Of a stretch of 64,000 bases of DNA, positions 17,182 through 25,425 are shown in pieces. The translations under genes and the position numbers were made by a program. Under the pieces are notes generated by a model that was not told where the DNA came from, made no database searches, and saw nothing but the letters and a program-made list of their open reading frames with translations. The DNA is from Candidatus Saccharicenans sp. (GTDB lineage: Bacteria > Acidobacteriota > Aminicenantia > Aminicenantales > Saccharicenantaceae): assembly GCA_024653215.1 (NCBI GenBank), contig JANLFU010000002.1, positions 1-64,000 of the forward strand, read 5' to 3'. Numbering within the stretch: the first letter of the stretch is position 1; the number at the start of each line of letters is the position of its first letter.

Positions 17182-20100
17182 ATGTCATGTTTATCGCTCC
17201 GTAATAATCATCCAGGGAATATTTTGAGACTGGTATTTTTGGTTTCGGTTCTTATGGCCGGCCTTCTGGCTACTTCCTGTCGCCAGCCTTCAGCCGGCAG
17301 TGGCTCCCTGGCTGAAACCTTCAAGATGTTTTCCGACCCGCCGCCTGAGTTCCGCCCGGCTCCGCTCTGGGTCTGGAACGAGGACATGACCTCGGAAAAA
17401 ATAAGCACCCAGCTCCGGGACCTGAAGGATAAAGGTTTCGGCGGGGTCTTCGTCCATCCCAGGCCAGGCCTCATCACCCCCTATCTTTCGGAGGAATGGC
17501 TGTCGCTTTTCAAACAAACGGTCAGCCTGGGCCGGGAGCTGGGGATGAAAGTCTGGATCTACGACGAGAATTCCTATCCTTCAGGCTTTGCCGGCGGCCT
17601 GGTGCCGGCGGCCCGGCCGGAATTTGCCCGCTCGGGCCTGAAGGCCACGGTCTTGAAATCACCGTCCCTGGCCGGGGTAAAGGCCCCGGTCTGCCTCCTG
17701 CAGCAGCAGGGCCAGGAATTCCTTGATATCACCGACCGGGTCAGGGCCGGCGAGAAGGGCTGGCCCGAGGGCCGTTACTGGTTGTTCGAGGTGGTTCAGC
17801 AGGAGCCATCGCCCTGGTACGGGGGCTTCACCTACGTGGACCTGATGCGGCCCGGGGTGACCGAGGTTTTCCTGCACCTGACGCTGGATGCCTATAAAAA
17901 GGTGGTCGGAGAGGAGTTCGGCCGGACCGTTCCCGGAACCTTCCAGGACGAGGCTGAGATTGCCCCGGCCGGCGGGGCCTGGGCCGTAAATTACACTCCG
18001 GCTTTATTGAGCGAGTTCAGCCGCCGCCGCGGCTATGACCTTTTGCCAGAACTGCCTTCGCTTCTTGAGGAAGTGGGAGATTTTCAGCGGGTTCGTCACG
18101 ATTTCTACCTGACCTGCCTTGAGCTGTTTGTCGAGAACTGGGCCAGGCCGTATTATGATTATTGCTCCCGAAATAACCTTCAGCTAACCGGCCATTACTG
18201 GGAGCATGACTGGCCGGTCCCCAGGATAAACCCTGACAACATGGCCCTGGGGGCCTACGCCCACCTGCCCGGGATTGACATCCTGATGAACGAGTGGAAC
18301 CTGGATGTCCACGCCCAGTTTGGAAATGCCCGGGCGGTCCGGGAGCTGGGCAGCCTGGCCAACCAGCTCGGCCGGAAACGGACCCTGTCGGAAACCTACG
18401 GGGCCAGCGGCTGGGACCTGACCTTTTTTGACCAGAAAAGAATAGGCGACTGGGAATATGCCCTGGGAGTTAATTTCCTGAACCAGCACCTGGTTTATTC
18501 CACCATCGCCGGTGCCCGCAAGCGCGACCATCCGCTGTCGTTTTCTTACCATGAACCCTGGTGGCCGGCCTCCCGCCTGATGAATGACTACTTCGGCCGG
18601 CTTTCGGTGGCCCTGAGTGCCGGCCAACAGGTCAATAAAATCCTGGTCATCGAACCCACCAGCACCGCCTGGATGTACTATTCGCCGGCGGTTAAGAACG
18701 AAAACCTGGCCAGGGTCGGCCAGGGTTTCCAGGACTTCGTTCATGCCCTGGAGCGGCTCCAGGTCGAATACGACCTGGGCAGCGAGTTCGTGCTCAAGGA
18801 GAACGGAAAGCTCGAAGGCAAGAAGCTCAGAGTGGGGCAGAGAGCCTATGAACTGGTGATTCTCCCGCCCGGTACTGAAAACCTGGAAGAATCAACCGCC
18901 GCCCTGCTAAAAGATTACCTCAAAAACGGCGGTCGCGTTCTATCCTGGGCCGCAAGCCAGATCTATACCGGGGGGAGGCCGTCTTCACTGGCCGAGGAAC
19001 TGGCTGCTTTCCGGGGATTTAAGACCATGACCGGCCAGGCTCCAGATGAGAAGACTTTTTCTGGTTTCTTGAAAAATGAAATAGAGTTTAAGAACCTTAC
19101 CGGCCAGGATCGGCTCTTCCACCACCGCCGCCAGCTTCAGGACGGCCAGCTTCTGTTTCTGGCCAACATCAGTCCTGATCAGCTCGCCTCCGGCCAGGTG
19201 ATTCTTAAGGGCAAATCCGTTGAGAAATTGGACGCCTTCACCGGCCGGGCGGTTCCTTATCCGGCTCGCATAAAAAGGGGGCGGGCCATTGTTGATTTTG
19301 CGCTTAAACCCGGGGAGGGCCTGCTTCTGGCAGTCCATAAGGGCCGCCTGCCCGGCTGGAAGCCAGGAGTGGAAGAAAAAACCGCTCCGGTTGAAGTTCG
19401 CAAAATTAAGCCGCTCAGGGTAAGAAGGCTTGACCCCAACCTGCTGACCCTCGATTACTGCGACCTGAATGCGGCCGGGCGTAGCGAGAAAGACCTTTAT
19501 TTTTACCGGGCCCAGCAGAAGACCTATCAATGGCATGGCTGGGAGAAGAATCCCTGGGACTCCGGCGTCCAGTACCAGGATGAAATTATTTCTAAAAACC
19601 GTTTTTCCCCGGGAACCGGGTTCAGGGCCGATTTTCATTTCCAGGTGGCCCCGGGGGTGGACCTGAAATCACTTAAACTGGCGGTGGAGAGGCCAGAAAT
19701 TTTCCGGGTCATGGTAAATGGACGGCGACTGGAGCCTGTGCCCGGAGAGTTCTGGCTCGACCGCAATTTTGGAGTTTATTCTTTATCGGAGGCAGTTAAG
19801 ACGGGGCTGAACACGGTCAGCCTGGTGGTCAGTCCCTTTAACCTGCTGGCCGAGTTAGAACCCATCTACGTGCTTGGTAATTTTGCCCTGGAGCCGCAGG
19901 GCCGCGGTTTCCTGCTGACCCCGGCCCGGGAGCTGACCACCGGTTCCTGGAAAAACCAGGGACTCATTTTTTATGGCCACCGGGTGGTCTACGAAGCAGC
20001 GCTTGAAGTCGGCCCGCAGGAGCTTGAAGAAAATGATTTTATGTTCAGGACCGGGCGCTTTGAGGGAGCGCTGGCCGAGCTCCTGGTCAATGGCCAGCCA

Positions 20101-20370
20101 GCCGGTTACCTGCTCAGTCCGCAGGACACCTTAAACATCACCTCCAGGCTCCGTCCCGGTGTTAACGAACTCAGCCTTGTGGTTTACGGCACCCTGAAGA
20201 ATACCCTCGGACCGCATCACCTCAACCCGCCGACCGGCCGGGCCTGGCCCGGGTCGTTTCAGCGAGCTCCCGAAGGTGGACAACCTGCCGGAAGCGAGTA
20301 TAATGTTCTGGATTACGGACTGTACGATTTCCTGATCATAGAAAAACACCACAGAGGACTGAAGCAGTGA
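17182..20370 (+). CDS. GH106-like glycoside hydrolase, probable lipoprotein
   Basis: This protein of about 1062 residues is related to the GH106 (alpha-L-rhamnosidase-type) family. Near the N terminus, RPAPLWVWNEDM, GFGGVFVHPRPGL, KVWIYDENSYPSGFAGG and later EWNLDVHAQ and LSETYGASGWDLTF fit the barrel with Glu-based catalysis; the C-terminal third contains jelly-roll-like segments. A signal segment (about residues 16-33) ends in LLATSC, so Cys may be lipidated, although the lipobox is not canonical. It probably acts on rhamnose-containing glycans at the cell surface or in the periplasm. The stop overlaps the GTG of the DUF1846 gene. Confidence 0.75.
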   Translation: MSCLSLRNNHPGNILRLVFLVSVLMAGLLATSCRQPSAGSGSLAETFKMFSDPPPEFRPAPLWVWNEDMTSEKISTQLRDLKDKGFGGVFVHPRPGLITPYLSEEWLSLFKQTVSLGRELGMKVWIYDENSYPSGFAGGLVPAARPEFARSGLKATVLKSPSLAGVKAPVCLLQQQGQEFLDITDRVRAGEKGWPEGRYWLFEVVQQEPSPWYGGFTYVDLMRPGVTEVFLHLTLDAYKKVVGEEFGRTVPGTFQDEAEIAPAGGAWAVNYTPALLSEFSRRRGYDLLPELPSLLEEVGDFQRVRHDFYLTCLELFVENWARPYYDYCSRNNLQLTGHYWEHDWPVPRINPDNMALGAYAHLPGIDILMNEWNLDVHAQFGNARAVRELGSLANQLGRKRTLSETYGASGWDLTFFDQKRIGDWEYALGVNFLNQHLVYSTIAGARKRDHPLSFSYHEPWWPASRLMNDYFGRLSVALSAGQQVNKILVIEPTSTAWMYYSPAVKNENLARVGQGFQDFVHALERLQVEYDLGSEFVLKENGKLEGKKLRVGQRAYELVILPPGTENLEESTAALLKDYLKNGGRVLSWAASQIYTGGRPSSLAEELAAFRGFKTMTGQAPDEKTFSGFLKNEIEFKNLTGQDRLFHHRRQLQDGQLLFLANISPDQLASGQVILKGKSVEKLDAFTGRAVPYPARIKRGRAIVDFALKPGEGLLLAVHKGRLPGWKPGVEEKTAPVEVRKIKPLRVRRLDPNLLTLDYCDLNAAGRSEKDLYFYRAQQKTYQWHGWEKNPWDSGVQYQDEIISKNRFSPGTGFRADFHFQVAPGVDLKSLKLAVERPEIFRVMVNGRRLEPVPGEFWLDRNFGVYSLSEAVKTGLNTVSLVVSPFNLLAELEPIYVLGNFALEPQGRGFLLTPARELTTGSWKNQGLIFYGHRVVYEAALEVGPQELEENDFMFRTGRFEGALAELLVNGQPAGYLLSPQDTLNITSRLRPGVNELSLVVYGTLKNTLGPHHLNPPTGRAWPGSFQRAPEGGQPAGSEYNVLDYGLYDFLIIEKHHRGLKQ

Positions 20371-21881
20371 ATAGAACCGGTTTTGACAGCCAGATTTATT
20401 TAAGAGAACAGACAGAGGCCATCAGCCGGCGCCTGTCACTCTTCCCTGACAAACTCTACCTGGAATTCGGCGGCAAAATCCTCAACGATTTCCACGCGGC
20501 CCGGGTTCTGCCCGGTTATGACCCCAACATCAAGATCAAGTTGCTGCAGGAGCTCCGCGACCGCATCGACATTATCCTCTGCATCTACGCCGGCGATATA
20601 GAAAGACGAAAGCAACGGGCCGATTTCGGGATTACCTACGATGCCGATACCCTGAAATTGATCGACGAGCTGGGCGACCGCGGTCTGAAGGTAACGGCCG
20701 TGGTCATCACCAGGTACGAGGAACAGGCCTCGGCCCGGGTCTTCAAGAACAAGCTGGAACGCCAGGGCATCAGGGTCTATACCCACCGCTTTACCCGCGG
20801 CTATCCCACCGATGTCGAGGTTATCGTCAGCGAGGAAGGCTACGGGGCCAACCAGTTCATCGAGACCACCAGGCCCCTGGTCATAGTCAGCGGGCCCGGC
20901 CCGGGCAGCGGCAAGCTGGCCACCTGCCTGTCGCAGCTCTACCATGAACACAAGAGGGGAATCAGGGCCGGTTATGCCAAGTTTGAGACTTTTCCCATCT
21001 GGGACCTGCCGCTCAAGCACCCGGTCAACGTGGCTTATGAAGCGGCCACGGCTGATCTCGGAGATTTCAACCTGGTCGACCCCTTTCATCTGGAAGCCTA
21101 CAACCAGCGGGCCATCAATTATAACCGCGATGTCGAAGCCTTTCCTTTGCTGAAGCGAATCCTGAGCCGGATAGCCGGCAACGGTTTCGTCTACAAGTCG
21201 CCCACCGACATGGGTGTCAACGTGGTCAGCCGGGGAATTACCGATGACGAGGTGGTCAAGGAAGCAGCCCGGCAGGAAATCATCAGGCGCTATTTTCGCT
21301 ATCACTGCGAGTACGTGCTGGGTTTCACCGAACAGGCCACGCTGGAAAAGGCAGAGCTTCTGATGAAGGAACTCAACCTGAAACCCGAGGACCGGGTGGT
21401 GGTGCCGCTGGCCAGGGCGGCGGCAGTTGAAGCCCAGCAGAAGGGAAAGGGAAATAATGGAGTGTATGTCGGGGCCGCCCTGGAACTGCGGGACGGCCGG
21501 ACGGTCAAGGGATATAACTCGCCGCTGATGCATGCCGCTTCCAGTGCCGTCCTCAATGCCCTTAAACAGCTGGCCGGAATTCCGGAGTACATCCACCTGC
21601 TTTCACCCTCGGTCCTGGAACAGGCTGCCTATCTCAAGCAGAATATTTTTGGAGGCAAGGCCCTGAGCCTGGACTTAACCGAGGTCCTGACCTGCCTGGC
21701 CATCACCGCGCCCAACAGCCCGGCCACCCAGCTGGCCCTGGATAAATTAAAAGAGCTCAAGGGTTGTGAGATGCACCTGACCCACATGCCAACCCCGGGC
21801 GACGAGACCGGCCTGCGACGGCTGGGAATTAACCTGACCAGCGACCCGGTTTTTGCCTCCAAGAACCTTTTTCCCGGCTGA
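20367..21881 (+). CDS. DUF1846 family protein
   Basis: This 504-residue protein matches the DUF1846 family over its full length. The DKLYLEFGGKILNDFHAARVLPGYDPN block near residue 27 and the GPGPGSGKLATCLSQLYHE P-loop-like segment (about residue 170) are its hallmarks. Structures in the family show an N-terminal nucleotide-binding-like domain; a precise function is not settled. GTG 20367 overlaps the stop of the upstream gene (GTGA), which indicates translational coupling to the GH106-like gene, an odd partner for a cytoplasmic protein. The family is best known from Firmicutes and related anaerobes. Confidence 0.88.
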   Translation: MNRTGFDSQIYLREQTEAISRRLSLFPDKLYLEFGGKILNDFHAARVLPGYDPNIKIKLLQELRDRIDIILCIYAGDIERRKQRADFGITYDADTLKLIDELGDRGLKVTAVVITRYEEQASARVFKNKLERQGIRVYTHRFTRGYPTDVEVIVSEEGYGANQFIETTRPLVIVSGPGPGSGKLATCLSQLYHEHKRGIRAGYAKFETFPIWDLPLKHPVNVAYEAATADLGDFNLVDPFHLEAYNQRAINYNRDVEAFPLLKRILSRIAGNGFVYKSPTDMGVNVVSRGITDDEVVKEAARQEIIRRYFRYHCEYVLGFTEQATLEKAELLMKELNLKPEDRVVVPLARAAAVEAQQKGKGNNGVYVGAALELRDGRTVKGYNSPLMHAASSAVLNALKQLAGIPEYIHLLSPSVLEQAAYLKQNIFGGKALSLDLTEVLTCLAITAPNSPATQLALDKLKELKGCEMHLTHMPTPGDETGLRRLGINLTSDPVFASKNLFPG

Positions 21882-21904
21882 TCAATCCACGGAGAAGAAA
21901 GATA

Positions 21905-22540
21905 ATGGCAGGCCTGAAGAAGTTCCTGATAACAGCCATTTTGAAACCATGGCGGCACTCCGGGCTTTACGGTGAGTTCAGGACGCAAGGAGTGGGATTC
22001 AGGACCGGGTTGCTCCTGGTTGTCCTGGGCCTGGCCTTCAGCCTGACTTCCATCGCCCAGGCGGCCTGCGGCCATTTCCCGGCTGTTCCCGTCATCCTGC
22101 CTTTGAGGCTCGAGAACTATTTTGTCTGGCAGGCCCTGCTGGTTGTGCCCTGGATAGTCCTGAGCTGGTTTTTGGTTGGCCTGCTGGCCAGGGGGCTGCT
22201 CGGACTTATGGGAGTTGCTGCGGTCAGCCTGCGCCAGGTCCTGGTGCTCTTGGGTCTTGGTTTTTCCTCGTTTCTGTTCCTGCTCTGGATTCCTCATCTG
22301 CTTACGGCCGTTTTTTACCTTCTCGGCATGTCCCAGAAAGAATGGGTTGACCTCCTGTCGCAACCGGGCTGGTTCCAGACACTCTACCTGGTCTTAATAG
22401 TCCTGGCCATTCTGGCCGGCTGGCTGTCCCTGAATCTCAGCCTGGGGAGAATTAGCAAAAAGAGAAGGCTGGCCGGTTTCCTGGTGGCCAATCTTGGCTT
22501 CTTAGCCTGGCTTCTGCTGCTGGCAGCAATCATGCGGTAA
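21905..22540 (+). CDS. Integral membrane protein, Yip1-like topology
   Basis: This 211-residue protein has about five membrane segments (near residues 35-58, 78-100, 112-137, 162-180 and 189-208). The cytoplasmic N terminus contains an ILKPWRHSGLYGEF stretch that loosely recalls Yip1-domain proteins. GGAGAAGAAAG precedes the ATG. It starts 23 bases after the DUF1846 gene and ends 10 bases before the GNAT gene, so it is probably in the same operon. Function is unknown. Confidence 0.6.
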   Translation: MAGLKKFLITAILKPWRHSGLYGEFRTQGVGFRTGLLLVVLGLAFSLTSIAQAACGHFPAVPVILPLRLENYFVWQALLVVPWIVLSWFLVGLLARGLLGLMGVAAVSLRQVLVLLGLGFSSFLFLLWIPHLLTAVFYLLGMSQKEWVDLLSQPGWFQTLYLVLIVLAILAGWLSLNLSLGRISKKRRLAGFLVANLGFLAWLLLLAAIMR

Positions 22541-22550
22541 GGAGGGCGGC

Positions 22551-22985
22551 ATGGACGTGGTCATCAGAAAATTCAGACTTGATGATTACGATCGGGTAAT
22601 GGAGCTCTGGCATCAATGCCACCTGCCGCTCAAGCCGGAAGGCCGGGACAGCCGGGAGGAAATCAGGCGACAGCTGGAGCTGCCCCAGGTAATTTTTCTG
22701 GTAGCGGAAAAGGACGGGAAGGTGATAGCGACCGTTCTGGCCACCCATGACGGCCGCAAGGGCTGGATCAACCGCCTGGCCGTGGACCCGGCCTTCAGGG
22801 GACAGGGACTGGCCCAGCAGCTGGTAAGAGTGGCCGAGCAGGAACTGGAAGCGGCCGGGTTACAGATGTTCGCGGCCCTGATCGAGGAGGACAACCTGCC
22901 TTCCATCAATCTTTTCGAAAAGCTGGGCTATACCTTCCATCCCGACATCAAGTATTTCACCCGCAAAAAGTCACCGCAGGTCTGA
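22551..22985 (+). CDS. GNAT-family N-acetyltransferase
   Basis: This 144-residue protein carries the GNAT acetyl-CoA-binding motif A: INRLAVDPAFRGQGLAQQLV, with the R/Q-x-x-G-x-G/A pattern RGQGLA at about residues 83-88, and the motif B stretch IEEDNLPSINLFEKLGYTF. It should acetylate a small molecule or protein amine. AAGGAGGGC precedes the ATG. Substrate is unknown. Confidence 0.88.
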   Translation: MDVVIRKFRLDDYDRVMELWHQCHLPLKPEGRDSREEIRRQLELPQVIFLVAEKDGKVIATVLATHDGRKGWINRLAVDPAFRGQGLAQQLVRVAEQELEAAGLQMFAALIEEDNLPSINLFEKLGYTFHPDIKYFTRKKSPQV

Positions 22986-23095
22986 ATGTCCTGGCAGAAT
23001 AATCCGTGCCCGGATGCCCCGCAGACCAAAACCGACCTCATTGGTTGACGTGACTGAGAGCTTGGATTCAGAGCCGGCTCAAGGCCAGCCCGGTT

Positions 23096-24136
23096 TTAGA
23101 AAGTTTGTGCCTGGCCGGACTTTATCCGGCGACTGAATTCCAGGACCGCTTCCAGGACTTCCTGTTGGTTGAGGGCCGGGCCGTCCTGGGGTGAGTCGAT
23201 TATCCGGTAATCAAAGAAGGGGCAATTGCCCTCATACCAGCGCTCCGAGACCGGCCGTCCGAGCTTTTCCCTCTTTTCTTTCTCCCGCTGGTTGAGCAGG
23301 CTGCCCAGTCCCCGGAGGTTGACCCCGGCTTCCGGGTCCACCCCAATTATGAAGCGGCGGTGGCCGAGGTTGGTCAGCAGAAAGGAAAAGCCCCGGCCCA
23401 GGGGAGAATTGAAGACATCGCGGCGGGCCCATTCCTTGAGCAGGAAGCTTTTCGGATTCTGCACCACCAGCCCGTCCACCAGTTCCAACCCCGGGCCCTG
23501 GCTCCGTGGAAGGTAAAGCTGAACCTGTTCTGCTTTTTCCAGGTCTTCCAGGTAATTTAAGTAATCATCTTCCACCCGGTGCAGGGCCTTAAGGTAGCGG
23601 TCGATGCCCTGAAAAAGCTGGCGGCAATCCATGAGGTCCTGTCCCAGGCTGGCCCGCTCGTAAAGCAATCTCAGCATTCGCAGGCCTTCCTGGACCCTGT
23701 CCAGGTTGGCTTCCTCCTCGGGTTTCTGGATGGCCACAAACAGGGCCCGGAGCAGAGCATACGGAGTCGAGCTGAGTTCGACATTCTTGGGTATGGTGGC
23801 CGAGTCAACCATCCGGGCGTAAGCGGCTATTTTTTGCATGGCGGAGTCGATCCGCCTCAGCTCCAGGAGCTTGAGGCTAAGAAAGATGGAACTCACGGCA
23901 TCGAAGTCGGGCAGGCGGTGGGTGATGATGGTCAGCTTCTCCACCGGTCCCGGCAGGTGCTCCAGGACCAGTTCCGGGTGCTTGACCACCAGGGAGGCGG
24001 CACATTCGGCCTCGGCTTCCGGCTGATGGTGATCAATGACTCCCGGCACGGTCTTCAGGCCGACATCCAGGACCAGGGTGTCCGGTCTGGGTTCAAATTC
24101 CCGGCCATACGGGGCGAACTGGAAAATAACTTCCAT
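23096..24136 (-). CDS. DHH-like phosphoesterase family protein
   Basis: This 346-residue protein has GVIDHHQP near residue 31, resembling a DHH/DHHA metal site, and THRLPDFDAVSS near residue 72, resembling the T-H-x-x-P-D-x-D-A-x-x-S phosphoesterase motif. The order (VIDHH before HRLPDFDAVSS) is circularly shifted relative to typical DHH proteins such as RecJ or NrnA. The C-terminal third (about residues 250-320) holds a conserved-looking IIGVDPEAGVNLRGLGSLL block. A hydrolase acting on nucleotides or oligonucleotides is plausible. It lies 66 bases downstream of the GAF-GGDEF gene. Confidence 0.55.
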   Translation of the reverse strand: MEVIFQFAPYGREFEPRPDTLVLDVGLKTVPGVIDHHQPEAEAECAASLVVKHPELVLEHLPGPVEKLTIITHRLPDFDAVSSIFLSLKLLELRRIDSAMQKIAAYARMVDSATIPKNVELSSTPYALLRALFVAIQKPEEEANLDRVQEGLRMLRLLYERASLGQDLMDCRQLFQGIDRYLKALHRVEDDYLNYLEDLEKAEQVQLYLPRSQGPGLELVDGLVVQNPKSFLLKEWARRDVFNSPLGRGFSFLLTNLGHRRFIIGVDPEAGVNLRGLGSLLNQREKEKREKLGRPVSERWYEGNCPFFDYRIIDSPQDGPALNQQEVLEAVLEFSRRIKSGQAQTF

Positions 24137-24202
24137 CTTTCCGGCCGCTCATTAAGCTATAAGTTAAATGTGAGGCACCGGGTCAGGACTTCGGTGCCAG
24201 GT

Positions 24203-25291
24203 TTATTTTTGCCCGGAGAACAGGCTGCTCAGGATGTTTTCCTCCAGCTCCTCCCCGGGCGTAGGATATTTTCGACGCATATGCTTCCGGTTAACCTGGC
24301 TGAGGCAGGTGCTGACCTCCGAAACCTTGGACAGGGCCTGGACCGTCTGCCCGCTTTCCGAATAGACTTCGATGGTCACGGTGTAGGGAATGCCTGTGGC
24401 CCGCAGGTTCTGACTTTCCAGTATCTTAATTATTCTTTCGCGGAGCTTTTCGGCCCCGGCCCGGTTGGTGTTGGGCAGCATGATCATGAATTCGTATTCG
24501 CCTATCCGGGCCACCAGGTCCACCTTCCGGGTGGTCTTTCTCAGGATGAAGGACAGGTTGGTGACGACCCTGGCCGCGGCTTCCTGACCGAAAGTCTGGA
24601 TGATCTTCTCGTAGTAATCTATGTCTACCTTGAGCAGCGACAGGTCGATGCCGTAGCGTTCGCAGCGGGCCACCTCCCGCTGGAAATAGTTGACGAAGGC
24701 CCGGGTGTTGTAGGCGTCGGTCAGCGGGTCGAATTCTTCCAGCTCGCTGATGTGCTTCAGCAGCACCAGCCGTTCCAGGAGCATTTCAAAGAAAGTAATC
24801 AGGCTCAGCAGCAGTTTGAATTCATCCAGGCTGAACTGTTTCCGGTTCTTCTTGTTGAAAAGTCCAACCAGGCCAAAGACCCTCTTTTCTATTCTCACCG
24901 GCACCGCCATCAGGCTGCAGACTTCCAGTCCGGGCAGGTGGTCGACCCTGGGATTAAAGCGCGGGTCGCGGGAGCAGTCAGAGACGATGATGTTCTGGTT
25001 GGTTTCGGCGGCCAGGCCACAGATTCCTTCTCCCCGCCGGATCATGCGGTCCTGCAGGCTGGTTGCGATTTCACCGATTACCCTGGCGTACCTGAGGTCG
25101 TGCGAGGCCTGGTCTCTGAGCAGAAAAGCCGCGACCGCCGGCCCGAACAATTCGTCGACTTTCTTTAAGAACCGGTCGAGGAGGTCATCGCTGCTCCTGG
25201 CCAGCGCCAGTTCCCTGGTGGCTTCGAAAAACTTGGCCGTGGGAAACGACTGTAGCTGCTCGGAACCGGTCCCGCCCTTTAACTCTTCCAT
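24203..25291 (-). CDS. GAF domain plus degenerate GGDEF domain
   Basis: This 362-residue cytoplasmic protein has a GAF sensor domain (about residues 30-170; GICGLAAETNQ, SLMAVPV, GLVGLFNKK) and a diguanylate-cyclase-like domain (about residues 188-340; DPLTDAYNTRAF start). The signature is G-E-Y-E-F at residues 264-268 in place of GG(D/E)EF, so the second Gly is Glu and the next acidic residue is Tyr. The metal Asp (KVDIDYYEK) is kept. Loss of the GG turn normally prevents GTP binding, so it is probably a non-catalytic signalling module. The promoter ends eight bases before the ATG with no ribosome site. Confidence 0.88.
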   Translation of the reverse strand: MEELKGGTGSEQLQSFPTAKFFEATRELALARSSDDLLDRFLKKVDELFGPAVAAFLLRDQASHDLRYARVIGEIATSLQDRMIRRGEGICGLAAETNQNIIVSDCSRDPRFNPRVDHLPGLEVCSLMAVPVRIEKRVFGLVGLFNKKNRKQFSLDEFKLLLSLITFFEMLLERLVLLKHISELEEFDPLTDAYNTRAFVNYFQREVARCERYGIDLSLLKVDIDYYEKIIQTFGQEAAARVVTNLSFILRKTTRKVDLVARIGEYEFMIMLPNTNRAGAEKLRERIIKILESQNLRATGIPYTVTIEVYSESGQTVQALSKVSEVSTCLSQVNRKHMRRKYPTPGEELEENILSSLFSGQK

Positions 25292-25299
25292 TGGCTATA

Positions 25300-25328
25300 T
25301 ATTTAGCAAATTTAAGTGGCAATTTCAA
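25300..25328 (-). promoter_or_regulatory. Promoter of the GAF-GGDEF gene (leaderless type)
   Basis: On the minus strand TTGAAA (25323-25328) and TAAATA (25300-25305) are 17 bases apart. The -10 box ends eight bases before the ATG at 25291 and no Shine-Dalgarno sequence is present, which predicts a leader of only one to three bases. Confidence 0.6.
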
Positions 25329-25425
25329 CAGGATGTTATCTTCATGGACCGGGAATTTTCAGCCGGTAACCGCCACCTGGCCGGCTTCTCAACCCGCCCG
25401 CGGCTGCCTGGACCCGGTCCGCTGC

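Noticed and set aside
23579-25168. Plus-strand frame of 529 codons opposite the DHH and GAF-GGDEF genes
   Set aside because: It spans two real genes in the opposite direction and shows low-complexity shadow composition; a real gene there would need both neighbours to be wrong.
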